From Clostridia bacterium (GTDB lineage Bacteria; Bacillota; Clostridia; UMGS1883): a stretch of 25,827 nucleotides of DNA. The notes beneath the pieces were generated by a model. It saw nothing but the letters and a program-made list of their open reading frames with translations, had not been told where the DNA came from and searched no databases. Where the stretch lies: the NCBI GenBank assembly GCA_021202495.1, contig JAJQCX010000122.1, positions 1-25,827 on the forward strand. The letters run 5' to 3'. A program made the translations under genes and the position numbers. Positions 1 to 7,708 of this stretch are shown in pieces (the stretch's first letter is position 1; each line of letters begins with the position of its first letter).

Positions 1-73
1 TAATGTGCTGTTGGACATTCTCTTTTCACCTAAAAAGTAAATGCTGTTGCCGTGGCTTATTTCAAATCGCCCG

Positions 74-102
74 TTGACTTTTTAAAAGAACTCATTTACA
101 AT
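74..102 (+). promoter_or_regulatory. Sigma-A-type promoter of the acyltransferase-like gene
   Basis: A -35 box TTGACT (74-79) and a -10 box TACAAT (97-102) are separated by 17 bases, about 30 bases before the gene start. Each box matches five of six consensus positions. Bases 1-73 upstream hold nothing I can identify. Confidence 0.7.
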
Positions 103-134
103 TAAAATCAGATTATCGAGAAAGGATGTGCAAA

Positions 135-911
135 ATGGAGACAGAACAATTTATGAAAGAAATTCATCTTCCCAAAGAAGGACAGCTTTGCGTATCAAGC
201 TTCATTATGCCCGAAGAAAATTACAGAAAATTTAAAATATTGTTCTATGAAAGCGCGGAAACATTTTTTCAAATCATAGACAATGAGCCCGAAAAAGAAA
301 AGCTTTTGCTGTATCTTTACGTTCGCTTTGCCGCGGATTTGCACGCGAAATATGCCGAGGCGGGCATTTCGGACAAAATCTATTACGACACCTTTTCCGA
401 TTTTACGATATGGTTTAATCATTGCCTTAAAGAAAAACACACCACGGGCTTAGCGGAGGCAAGATGGCTGGAACTGCATTTAAAAATGAAATTGTTTCGT
501 TTGGGACGGCTTCAATTTGAAAAAGACGAAAAAGCAAACCGGCTTCATATCCACATTCCCGAAGGAAGCCCTCTTTCTCCCGAAGAATGTGACAAATCTC
601 TCGCACAGGCGGAAGATTTTTTTGACGATTCTTATACCGAATTTGACTGCGACTCATGGCTGTTGTCCCCCGCCCTATCGGAAATGCTGGACGAAAACAA
701 CCGTATTATTCAATTTCAAAAAAGATTTAAAATCGAACGCATAAACCCCCACAGCCGACAAGCCGAAGAACGGGTTTTCGGCACAATCCAGGAGGATAAA
801 ACTCTCTACCCCGAACAAACGCGCCTTCAAAAAACATTGAAAAAATATCTCCTATCCGGCAAAAATCCCGGTGCCGGATTCGGCACCATAAAAATGCGCC
901 GTGGGGATTAA
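135..911 (+). CDS. Acyltransferase domain-containing protein (NAT_N/GNAT_C-like)
   Basis: A soluble protein of 258 residues with no signal peptide or membrane segment. I recognise it from memory of clostridial proteins annotated as acyltransferase-domain proteins, which have an N-acyltransferase N-terminal domain followed by a GNAT-like C-terminal domain. Matching blocks are the aromatic-rich segment YYDTFSDFTIW in the N-terminal half, LFRLGRLQFE in the middle, and near the C-terminus a RQAEERVFG block followed by YPEQTRLQ and a G-rich tail. The ATG at 135 is chosen because AAAGG (122-126) sits a normal distance before it; the in-frame ATG at 126 would overlap that ribosome site. The substrate is unknown. 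The gene stands alone, with its own promoter and a terminator just after the stop. Family assignment is fairly firm; the reaction is not. Confidence 0.6.
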   Translation: METEQFMKEIHLPKEGQLCVSSFIMPEENYRKFKILFYESAETFFQIIDNEPEKEKLLLYLYVRFAADLHAKYAEAGISDKIYYDTFSDFTIWFNHCLKEKHTTGLAEARWLELHLKMKLFRLGRLQFEKDEKANRLHIHIPEGSPLSPEECDKSLAQAEDFFDDSYTEFDCDSWLLSPALSEMLDENNRIIQFQKRFKIERINPHSRQAEERVFGTIQEDKTLYPEQTRLQKTLKKYLLSGKNPGAGFGTIKMRRGD

Positions 912-925
912 CGCCATTTTCCATA

Positions 926-966
926 AAAAATTCCCGACAGAGGTAAAAGCCTCGTCGGGAATTTTT
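926..966. terminator. Bidirectional terminator between convergent genes
   Basis: AAAAATTCCCGAC (926-938) pairs perfectly with GTCGGGAATTTTT (954-966), and an inner GAGG/CCTC pair closes a short loop. The stem is flanked by A and T runs, so it works in both directions. It lies 15 bases after the acyltransferase-like stop codon and 15 bases after the ppdK stop on the other strand. Confidence 0.9.
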
Positions 967-980
967 TATATTATCCTAAC

Positions 981-3608
981 TTATCTCTGGTTAATAGCTG
1001 CCTGTGCCGCTGCAAGTCTTGCAATCGGAACTCTGAACGGCGAGCAGGACACATAGGAAAGACCTATCTTGTTGCAGAACTCAACGGAAGACGGGTCGCC
1101 GCCGTGCTCACCGCAAATACCGATGTGCATATCGGGACGAACGGATCTGCCGAGCTTTGTCGCCATTTCCATCAGCTTGCCTACGCCGACTTGGTCGAGC
1201 TTTGCGAACGGGTCGTTTTCAAAAATCTTCTTGTCGTAGTAAGCGTCGAGGAACTTGCCTGCGTCGTCACGCGAGAAGCCGTATGTCATCTGTGTAAGGT
1301 CGTTTGTACCGAAGCAGAAGAACTCAGCCTCTTTCGCAATGTCGTCAGCCGTGAGCGCAGCTCTCGGAATTTCGATCATTGTGCCGACCTCATACTTAAG
1401 GTCGATGCCCGCGTTTGCAATTTCTTCATCCGCAACCGCAACAACGACGTCCTTAACATACTTTAACTCCTTAACGTCGCCTACAAGCGGAATCATAATC
1501 TCGGGAACGATTGCCCAATCCGGATGGTTGTTCTTAACGTTGATAGCCGCTCTGATGACAGCTCTCGTCTGCATTCTCGCAATTTCGGGATATGTCACGC
1601 TCAAACGGCATCCGCGGTGACCCATCATCGGGTTGAACTCGTGGAGCGAAGCGATGATAGCCTTGATTGTCTCAACGCTCTTGCCCTGTGTCTTAGCCAA
1701 AAGCTCGATGTCGGCTTCTTCTGTGGGAACGAACTCATGGAGCGGAGGATCGAGGAATCTAATCGTAACGGGGTTGCCTTCAAGAGCCTCGTAAAGCTGC
1801 TCAAAGTCGCCCTGCTGAAGCGGAAGAATCTTCTCAAGAGCCTTTTCTCTCTCTTCAACGGTGTCGGAGCAAATCATTTCGCGGAACGCCGCAATTCTGT
1901 CAGCGTCGAAGAACATATGCTCCGTGCGGCAAAGACCGATACCTTCTGCGCCGAGCTCTCTTGCCTTCTTAGCGTCTGCGGGCGTATCCGCGTTTGTGCG
2001 AACCTTCATTGTTCTGTACTTGTCCGCCCAAGCCATAACTCTGCCAAATTCGCCGGCAATCGTAGCGTCAACGGTCGGGATAAGTCCCTCGTAGATGTTG
2101 CCTGTCGAACCGTCTATCGAGATAGCGTCGCCCTCAACAAACGTCTTACCGCCCAAAGTGAACTTCTTGTTAGCCTCGTCCATATTGATCTCCGTGCAGC
2201 CGGATACGCAGCATGTACCCATACCACGAGCAACAACCGCCGCATGGCTCGTCATACCGCCGCGCACGGTCAAAATGCCCTGCGCCGCCTTCATGCCGGT
2301 GATGTCCTCGGGCGATGTTTCAAGTCTTACCAAAACAACCTTTTCGCCTCTTGCGTTCCACTCTTCGGCGTCCTCAGCCGTGAACACAATCTTACCGCAA
2401 GCTGCGCCGGGCGATGCGCCCAAGCCCTTGCCGAGCGGAGTTGCCTTCTTGAGGATAGCCGCGTCAAACTGCGGGTGAAGAAGTGTGTCGAGGTTTCTCG
2501 GGTCAATCATCAAAACGGCTTCTTCTTCGGTTCTCATGCCCTCGTCAACCAAGTCACACGCAATCTTAAGCGCAGCCTGAGCCGTTCTCTTGCCGTTTCT
2601 CGTCTGAAGCATATAGAGCTTGCCGTGCTCAACGGTGAACTCCATATCCTGCATATCTCTGTAGTGATCCTCAAGCGTCTTGCAAACTCTCTTGAAGTCC
2701 TCAAACGCTTCGGGGAACTTTTCTTCCATTTCCGTAATCTTCATCGGTGTGCGAACGCCTGCAACAACGTCCTCGCCCTGTGCGTTTGTCAAAAACTCGC
2801 CGAACAAGCCCTTGTTGCCCGTGGCGGGGTCTCTCGTGAATGCAACGCCCGTACCGCAGTCGTCGCCCATGTTGCCGAATGCCATCGACTGAACGTTAAC
2901 CGCCGTACCCCACGAATACGGAATATCGTTATCTCTGCGGTAAACGTTTGCACGCGGATTGTCCCACGAACGAAATACCGCCTTAATAGCGCCCATAAGC
3001 TGCTCAATCGGGTCGGACGGGAAGTCGGAGCCGATCTTTTCCTTATATTCAGCCTTAAACTGAGAAGCAAGCTCCTTCAAATCGTCAGCTGTAAGCTCAA
3101 CGTCCTGAGTAACGCCGCGATCCGCCTTCATCTTGTCGATAAGCTGCTCAAAATACTTCTTGCCTACCTCCATAACGACGTCGGAATACATCTGGATAAA
3201 TCTTCTGTAGCAGTCCCAAGCCCATCTGGGGTTGCCGCTCTTAGCGGAAAGGACTTCAACAACGTCCTCGTTAAGACCGAGGTTAAGGATTGTGTCCATC
3301 ATGCCCGGCATTGAAGCGCGTGCGCCGCTGCGGACAGAAACGAGAAGCGGGTTTTCCTTGTCGCCGAACTTCTTGCCTGTGATTTCTTCAAGCTTTGCGA
3401 TGTACTGCATAATCTCAGCCTGAATTTCGTCGTTAATCTGTCTGCCGTCCTCATAATACTGTGTGCAGGCCTCAGTTGAAATTGTGAAGCCCTGCGGAAC
3501 AGGGAGCCCGATGTTGGTCATTTCGGCAAGGTTAGCGCCTTTGCCTCCCAAAAGCTCTCTCATGTTTGCATTACCTTCCGTAAAAAGGTAAACATATTTC
3601 TTAGCCAT
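981..3608 (-). CDS. ppdK: Pyruvate, phosphate dikinase
   Basis: Interconverts pyruvate, ATP and phosphate with phosphoenolpyruvate, AMP and pyrophosphate in the cytosol; in anaerobes it often serves glycolysis with pyrophosphate as well as gluconeogenesis. The protein has 875 residues, the usual length. The N-terminal ATP-grasp domain starts with GGKGANLAEM (21-30) and carries VRSGARASMPGMMDT (92-106). The swivelling phosphohistidine domain has GGMTSHAAVVARGMG with catalytic His455, the same number as in the Clostridium symbiosum enzyme. The C-terminal TIM-barrel PEP/pyruvate domain ends with HIGICGEHGG, with the active Cys near 832. An AGGAGG ribosome site lies just before the ATG at 3608. 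The gene is monocistronic, with its own promoter and the shared terminator at 926-966. Nothing in it is unusual. Confidence 0.98.
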   Translation of the reverse strand: MAKKYVYLFTEGNANMRELLGGKGANLAEMTNIGLPVPQGFTISTEACTQYYEDGRQINDEIQAEIMQYIAKLEEITGKKFGDKENPLLVSVRSGARASMPGMMDTILNLGLNEDVVEVLSAKSGNPRWAWDCYRRFIQMYSDVVMEVGKKYFEQLIDKMKADRGVTQDVELTADDLKELASQFKAEYKEKIGSDFPSDPIEQLMGAIKAVFRSWDNPRANVYRRDNDIPYSWGTAVNVQSMAFGNMGDDCGTGVAFTRDPATGNKGLFGEFLTNAQGEDVVAGVRTPMKITEMEEKFPEAFEDFKRVCKTLEDHYRDMQDMEFTVEHGKLYMLQTRNGKRTAQAALKIACDLVDEGMRTEEEAVLMIDPRNLDTLLHPQFDAAILKKATPLGKGLGASPGAACGKIVFTAEDAEEWNARGEKVVLVRLETSPEDITGMKAAQGILTVRGGMTSHAAVVARGMGTCCVSGCTEINMDEANKKFTLGGKTFVEGDAISIDGSTGNIYEGLIPTVDATIAGEFGRVMAWADKYRTMKVRTNADTPADAKKARELGAEGIGLCRTEHMFFDADRIAAFREMICSDTVEEREKALEKILPLQQGDFEQLYEALEGNPVTIRFLDPPLHEFVPTEEADIELLAKTQGKSVETIKAIIASLHEFNPMMGHRGCRLSVTYPEIARMQTRAVIRAAINVKNNHPDWAIVPEIMIPLVGDVKELKYVKDVVVAVADEEIANAGIDLKYEVGTMIEIPRAALTADDIAKEAEFFCFGTNDLTQMTYGFSRDDAGKFLDAYYDKKIFENDPFAKLDQVGVGKLMEMATKLGRSVRPDMHIGICGEHGGDPSSVEFCNKIGLSYVSCSPFRVPIARLAAAQAAINQR

Positions 3609-3646
3609 TGGAATTACCTCCTATAATATTTTTTCTGTGCGTATAT

Positions 3647-3675
3647 ATTATATAACGCTCGCACTTATATTTCCA
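3647..3675 (-). promoter_or_regulatory. ppdK promoter
   Basis: Read on the minus strand, TGGAAA (3670-3675) and a perfect TATAAT (3647-3652) are 17 bases apart, about 40 bases before the ppdK start. The -35 box is weak, the -10 box is perfect. Confidence 0.65.
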
Positions 3676-3696
3676 GTACTTTTTTGAAAAAAGTAC

Positions 3697-3735
3697 AAAA
3701 AAACTACGTAATCGGCGAGGTTGCCTCCGATGTAG
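3697..3735 (-). terminator. Terminator of the fatty-acid operon
   Basis: On the minus strand, about 30 bases after the accA stop, CTAC..CGGAGG pairs with CCT..CCG..GTAG through a small bulge, and a run of seven T follows. This is the only terminator-like structure between accA and ppdK. The stem is imperfect, so some read-through into ppdK is possible. Confidence 0.6.
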
Positions 3736-3767
3736 GGAGAGCCGCCTTTACTTACATTCTACATTGC

Positions 3768-4532
3768 TTAAAACGCTCTGAATCTCTCGTATCTCTTCGC
3801 CGTCAATTCTTCCGCGTCCATGCTTTTTTCTTTATCAAGCGTTTCGGTCAAAAGGCTCTTCACTTCGGCAAAAACCGCGTCAAAGCCTTCCTCCTCGGAG
3901 ATTATTCTCTCGATAACGCCGAGCTCTTTCAGATCCTCCGCCGTCAGCTTCAGGCTTTCGGACGCTTCCTTGACCTTCTTTGCGTCCTTCCAAAGTATGC
4001 TTGCGCAGCCCTCGGGCGAAATTACGGAATATATCGAATTTTCGAGCATCCACACCTCATCCGCAACCGCCAGCGCCAGTGCGCCGCCCGAGCCGCCTTC
4101 GCCTATAAAGACGCTTATTATCGGCGTTTTCAGCGTCATCATTTCCATTATATTTTCGGCAATCGCCGACGCCTGTCCGCGCTCCTCCGCGCCTATGCCC
4201 GGAAACGCGCCTGACGTATCGACAAAGCATATCACGGGACGATGGAATTTTTCCGCCTGCTTCATAAGCCGCAGAGCTTTTCTGTAGCCTTCGGGATTTG
4301 CGCTGCCGAAATTGCGCGCAATCTTATCCTTCGTCGTCGCGCCCTTTTCAAGCGCAATCACCGTCACGCTCTCGCCGTTCAGCCTCGCAATGCCTCCCAC
4401 AACAGCCGCATCGTCCGAAAAACGGCGGTCACCGTGAAACTCTATAAAATCGGTAAATATCTCTTCAATGTATTTAACTCCCGTGGGTCTCCCCTTCGCG
4501 CGCGCCGCGCAAACCTTATCATAAGCAGTCAT
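3768..4532 (-). CDS. accA: Acetyl-CoA carboxylase carboxyltransferase subunit alpha
   Basis: Half of the carboxyltransferase that moves CO2 from biotinylated carrier protein to acetyl-CoA, making malonyl-CoA for fatty-acid synthesis. The protein has 254 residues, the short form common in Clostridia and shorter than the Escherichia coli protein. Recognisable blocks are FTDFIEFHGDR near the N-terminus, NPEGYRKALRLMKQAEKF, GIGAEERGQ, GEGGSGGALAL with its oxyanion-hole glycines, and LENSIYSVISPEGCASILWKD. I chose the ATG at 4532 because a strong GAGGAGG lies seven bases before it; an in-frame start 15 bases upstream lacks this. The start overlaps the end of accD by 14 bases, suggesting coupled translation of the two subunits. 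It is the last gene of the operon. Confidence 0.96.
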   Translation of the reverse strand: MTAYDKVCAARAKGRPTGVKYIEEIFTDFIEFHGDRRFSDDAAVVGGIARLNGESVTVIALEKGATTKDKIARNFGSANPEGYRKALRLMKQAEKFHRPVICFVDTSGAFPGIGAEERGQASAIAENIMEMMTLKTPIISVFIGEGGSGGALALAVADEVWMLENSIYSVISPEGCASILWKDAKKVKEASESLKLTAEDLKELGVIERIISEEEGFDAVFAEVKSLLTETLDKEKSMDAEELTAKRYERFRAF

Positions 4533-5391
4533 GGTTGTCCTCCTCACAGTGCGGTTTTTCGTGAATTGACAATATTTTGCTCAGCAGCTCCCGCTGCTCG
4601 TTTCTCGGCGCAATCGCGTCAATAAAGCCGTGTTCAAGCAAAAACTCGGCTCTTTGGAAGCCCTCGGGCAGCTTTTTTCTTATCGTCTGTTCAATAACTC
4701 TCGGTCCCGCAAAGCCTATCAGCGCACCGGGTTCCGACAAAATGATGTCGCCCTCCATCGCAAACGACGCCGAAACGCCGCCCGTCGTGGGATCGGTTAA
4801 AACAACAACATACAAATTTCCCGCGTCGCTGTGGCGCTTAACCGCGCCCGACGTTTTTGCCATCTGCATGAGCGACATTATGCCCTCCTGCATTCTCGCG
4901 CCGCCCGACACAGTGTAGCCGACAACGGGGAGCGACTTTTCCGTCGCATATTCAAAAACGCGCGTTATCTTTTCGCCGACAACCGTGCCCATCGAGCCTA
5001 TCATAAAATTCGGCTCCATCACAAAGAGCGCGCATTCAACTCCGCCTATCTTCGCGCAGCCGCAGATAACCGCCTCATCCTCGCCGCTCTTGAGCTTTGC
5101 CTGTTTGAGCTTTTCCTCATAATTCGGAAAGCCTATTACGTCCTTTGACATTTCCTCCGTGAAAAGCTCGCGAAACGAGCCCTCGTCCGTCACCAGCGCA
5201 ATGCGCTGTCTTGCGTTCATACGGAAATGATAGCCGCACTTGCAAACCTCGTTTTGATTTCTCAAATCGCTCATCGGCGTTTCAAACCCGCACTTCGGGC
5301 AGGTCTGCGTTATTTCAACAAATTCCTCGCCGCCGAGCCCGCTTTTTTCAAGCTCGTTCTTCGGTTGGCGAAACAATCCCTTCGGTATCAT
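4519..5391 (-). CDS. accD: Acetyl-CoA carboxylase carboxyltransferase subunit beta
   Basis: The zinc-ribbon half of the carboxyltransferase, partner of AccA in an alpha2-beta2 complex. The protein has 290 residues, a normal length. An N-terminal zinc ribbon has Cys31 and Cys34, then 15 residues, then Cys50 and Cys52. The second knuckle is therefore CxC (VCKCGYHF), where the family has CxxC; the nucleotide sequence confirms this. The crotonase-fold core shows GGARMQEGIMSLMQMAKTS, LTDPTTGGVSASFAMEGD and GFAGPRVIEQT, all typical of AccD. It lies 29 bases after accC and overlaps accA. The ribbon contacts nucleic acid in the E. coli protein; whether the altered knuckle still holds zinc cannot be told from sequence. 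Confidence 0.96.
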   Translation of the reverse strand: MIPKGLFRQPKNELEKSGLGGEEFVEITQTCPKCGFETPMSDLRNQNEVCKCGYHFRMNARQRIALVTDEGSFRELFTEEMSKDVIGFPNYEEKLKQAKLKSGEDEAVICGCAKIGGVECALFVMEPNFMIGSMGTVVGEKITRVFEYATEKSLPVVGYTVSGGARMQEGIMSLMQMAKTSGAVKRHSDAGNLYVVVLTDPTTGGVSASFAMEGDIILSEPGALIGFAGPRVIEQTIRKKLPEGFQRAEFLLEHGFIDAIAPRNEQRELLSKILSIHEKPHCEEDNHDCL

Positions 5392-5420
5392 AGCGCTTCT
5401 TCCCCTTCATTAATACTGTA

Positions 5421-6746
5421 TCACTTTCCGCCGAATTTCTTTTTGCAAAAATCGGTATAATATTCGCCCTTTATAAAATCCTTGTCCTCAAGAATGGAAA
5501 CCTGCATATCGCGGTTCGTCTCAACGCCCAAAATGACAATCTCGCAGAGCGCCGCCTCCATCTTTCTTATCGCTTCCTCACGCGTCTTGGCGTGTACGAT
5601 AAGCTTGGCAATCATCGAATCGTAAAACGGCGGCACCTTGTAATCCTGATACAGCGCCGTGTCAAACCTCACGCCGAAGCCTCCCGGCGAATGAAGCAGC
5701 CGCACGCAGTTGTCCGCGCCGCCCATGGCGTTTATGCGGCACTCTATCGCGTGCCCGTTCACTTTCACGTCGTCCGCCGTAAAATCGAGCGCAACGCCCG
5801 CCGCAATGCGTATCTGCCACTTTACCAAGTCGACGCCCGTCACCATTTCGGTCACAGGATGCTCCACCTGCAGCCTCGTATTCATTTCCATGAAATAAAA
5901 GTCCGAATTTGTGTCAAGCAAAAATTCCACCGTGCCGAGGCTCGTATAATTCACAGCCTTTGCCGCCTTTATCGCCGCAGCATACATTTTTTCGCGCAGC
6001 TTGGGCGTCACGGCAGTGGAGGGCGATTCCTCCAAAAGCTTCTGATTTCTGTTTTGTATCGAGCATTCCCTCTCGCCCACGCAAACAACGTTGCCTGCGT
6101 TGTCGCACACAAGCTGAACCTCAACGTGCTTGACGGGATAGAGGTATTTTTCCATGTACAAATCGCCGTTGGCAAACGCGCCCTCCGCCTCTGTCGAAGC
6201 AGAAGAAAACGCCGCCTCCAAATCCTCTTCCTTTTCGACGAGCCTTATGCCGCGTCCGCCGCCGCCCGCCGTCGCTTTTATCAAAACCGGGTAGCCAATG
6301 TCCTTCGCCGCTTTTTTTGCCTCGTCAGCGTCCTTCAAAATGCCGGTTCCCTTTGTCACCGGAACACCCGCCGCCGCCATAATGCTGCGCGCCGTGTCCT
6401 TATCGCCCATCTTTGAGATAACCTCCGCCGAAGGGCCTATAAATACAATTGAATATTTTTCGCAAAGCGCGGCAAACTCCGCATTTTCTGACAAAAAGCC
6501 GTACCCCGGATGAATTGCCTGCGCACCTGTCGCCAACGCCGCCGAAATGATTGCGTTTTGATTGAGATAGCTGTCCTTCGACGCCGCCTTTCCTATGCAC
6601 ACGCTCTCGTCAGCCAGGCTCACGTGCAGTGCGTCACAATCCGCCTCGGAATAAACAGCCACGCTCTTAATGCCCATTTCATGGCACGCTCTTATTATTC
6701 TCACCGCGATTTCACCGCGGTTTGCTATCAATATTTTGGAAAACAC
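5421..6746 (-). CDS. accC: Acetyl-CoA carboxylase biotin carboxylase subunit
   Basis: Carboxylates the biotin on AccB using ATP and bicarbonate, the first half-reaction of acetyl-CoA carboxylase. The protein has 441 residues, close to the family's usual 450. The N-terminal preATP-grasp domain starts FSKILIANRGEIAVRIIRAC and has HPGYGFLSENAEFA (79-92). The ATP-grasp core has KATAGGGGRGIR (157-168), the mobile glycine loop, and EMNTRLQVEHPVTE further on, with the catalytic Glu and Arg. The C-terminal domain ends near the stop without a fused carrier domain, so it needs the separate AccB. The start is a GTG at 6746, with GGAG about ten bases before it; a non-ATG start may hold its level down relative to AccB. 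Confidence 0.97.
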   Translation of the reverse strand: MFSKILIANRGEIAVRIIRACHEMGIKSVAVYSEADCDALHVSLADESVCIGKAASKDSYLNQNAIISAALATGAQAIHPGYGFLSENAEFAALCEKYSIVFIGPSAEVISKMGDKDTARSIMAAAGVPVTKGTGILKDADEAKKAAKDIGYPVLIKATAGGGGRGIRLVEKEEDLEAAFSSASTEAEGAFANGDLYMEKYLYPVKHVEVQLVCDNAGNVVCVGERECSIQNRNQKLLEESPSTAVTPKLREKMYAAAIKAAKAVNYTSLGTVEFLLDTNSDFYFMEMNTRLQVEHPVTEMVTGVDLVKWQIRIAAGVALDFTADDVKVNGHAIECRINAMGGADNCVRLLHSPGGFGVRFDTALYQDYKVPPFYDSMIAKLIVHAKTREEAIRKMEAALCEIVILGVETNRDMQVSILEDKDFIKGEYYTDFCKKKFGGK

Positions 6747-6789
6747 CTACATCACTCCGTCCGCACAGTCTATGTCCAAAGCTGTTGCT

Positions 6790-7200
6790 TTACTTCACAG
6801 CAAATGAGAATTCTCCGCTCACGCAGAGCTTTCCGTTCACATAGCCCTTGCCCTCGGCAAAATAAAACGGCTTTTTAACCTTTGTTATCTTGCATTCGGA
6901 TTCAAACGTGTCTCCCGGCTTTACCTGGTTTCTGAATTTTACGTTGTTGAGCCCCGTAAAATACGGCGTCATGCCTGCCATATCTCCCGAGCCCATCAAA
7001 ACGCACGCCGACTGCGCCATCATTTCGCACAGCACAACGCCCGGCACAACGGGGTTGCCCGGAAAATGTCCCTGCAAAAACCATTCGTCGCCGCGCACAT
7101 GATACTTACCGTGCGAAACGCCGTCCTCAACGCTCGCTTCTTCCACGAGCAGCATATTGTCTCTGTGCGGAATAATCTTTTTAATCTCTTCTATGTTCAT
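6790..7200 (-). CDS. fabZ: 3-hydroxyacyl-ACP dehydratase FabZ
   Basis: Dehydrates 3-hydroxyacyl-ACP to trans-2-enoyl-ACP in the elongation cycle. The protein has 136 residues and is a single hot-dog domain. The start MNIEEIKKIIPHRDNMLLVEE contains the conserved IPHR segment. The catalytic motif GHFPGNPVVPGVVLCEMMAQ carries His45 and, 14 residues on, Glu59. It sits between accB and accC, the standard place for fabZ in this operon type. Clostridia without FabA often rely on FabZ alone, with unsaturation arising by other routes; no fabA or fabM is present here. Confidence 0.96.
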   Translation of the reverse strand: MNIEEIKKIIPHRDNMLLVEEASVEDGVSHGKYHVRGDEWFLQGHFPGNPVVPGVVLCEMMAQSACVLMGSGDMAGMTPYFTGLNNVKFRNQVKPGDTFESECKITKVKKPFYFAEGKGYVNGKLCVSGEFSFAVK

Positions 7201-7221
7201 AGCTTTAACCTCTTTTTAGTG

Positions 7222-7244
7222 GGAACGCTAATTAAAGCGGTTCC
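7222..7244 (-). repeat. Hairpin directly after the accB stop codon
   Basis: On the minus strand GGAACCGCT pairs with AGCGTTCC through a single bulged C, with a six-base loop. It begins on the base next to the accB stop. No T run follows, so it is not an ordinary terminator. It may protect the upstream transcript end or slow polymerase between accB and fabZ; that role is inference. Confidence 0.5.
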
Positions 7245-7691
7245 TTATTTTATCAGGAACAGGCACTGCCCGTACTCCACAACCTGTCCGTCGGTCGCGC
7301 AAATCTTCACAATTTCGCCGTCCTCGTCCGCGGTTATTTCGTTAAGCAGCTTCATCGCTTCGACAATGCAAAGCACGTCGCCCTTTTTCACCTTGTCGCC
7401 GAGATGTACAAACGGCTCCTCTCCGGGCGACGGTGCCTCGTAATAAACGCCGACCATCGGGCTCTTTACGGCTTTGCCGCTTATCTCGCCGCCGCTTTCC
7501 TTCTTTTCCTCGGGCTTTGCCGCGCTCTGCGCCGCAGGTGCGGACGTTGAAACGACAGGCGCTGCGGCAACAGGCGCCGCTCCGCGTTCCATTCTCACGC
7601 CGTCCTCGTTTATTTCAAGGGCGATAAGCCCTCTTTCCTCCATAAAATCCGCAAGCTTTTCAAGCTCTTTTAAACTGTAGCTTATATCCAT
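7245..7691 (-). CDS. accB: Biotin carboxyl carrier protein of acetyl-CoA carboxylase
   Basis: Carries carboxybiotin from AccC to the AccA/AccD carboxyltransferase. The protein has 148 residues. An N-terminal helix region (1-35) is followed by an Ala/Pro-rich flexible linker (about 38-60) and a C-terminal biotinyl domain (about 75-148). The biotin site is EAMKLLNEI with Lys114; the family more often has EAMKLMNEI, and the Leu change is conservative. The PMVGVYYEAPSPGEEPFV segment is the thumb-type loop of true acetyl-CoA carboxylase BCCP. It lies 17 bases after fabF. A hairpin follows its stop codon. Confidence 0.97.
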   Translation of the reverse strand: MDISYSLKELEKLADFMEERGLIALEINEDGVRMERGAAPVAAAPVVSTSAPAAQSAAKPEEKKESGGEISGKAVKSPMVGVYYEAPSPGEEPFVHLGDKVKKGDVLCIVEAMKLLNEITADEDGEIVKICATDGQVVEYGQCLFLIK

Positions 7692-7708
7692 CCTTCAACC
7701 CTCCGGTT

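Noticed and set aside
1524..3314. A long open frame antisense to ppdK
   Set aside because: It has no ribosome site and a Arg/Ser/Val-rich composition typical of a frame opposite a conserved gene; ppdK matches its family over its full length.
3676..3696. AT-rich inverted repeat GTACTTTTTT / AAAAAAGTAC as the accA terminator
   Set aside because: The arms leave a one-base loop and no T run follows on the minus strand; the stem at 3697-3735 fits better.
5592..6416. A long open frame antisense to accC
   Set aside because: Arg/His-rich shadow of a fully conserved biotin carboxylase gene.
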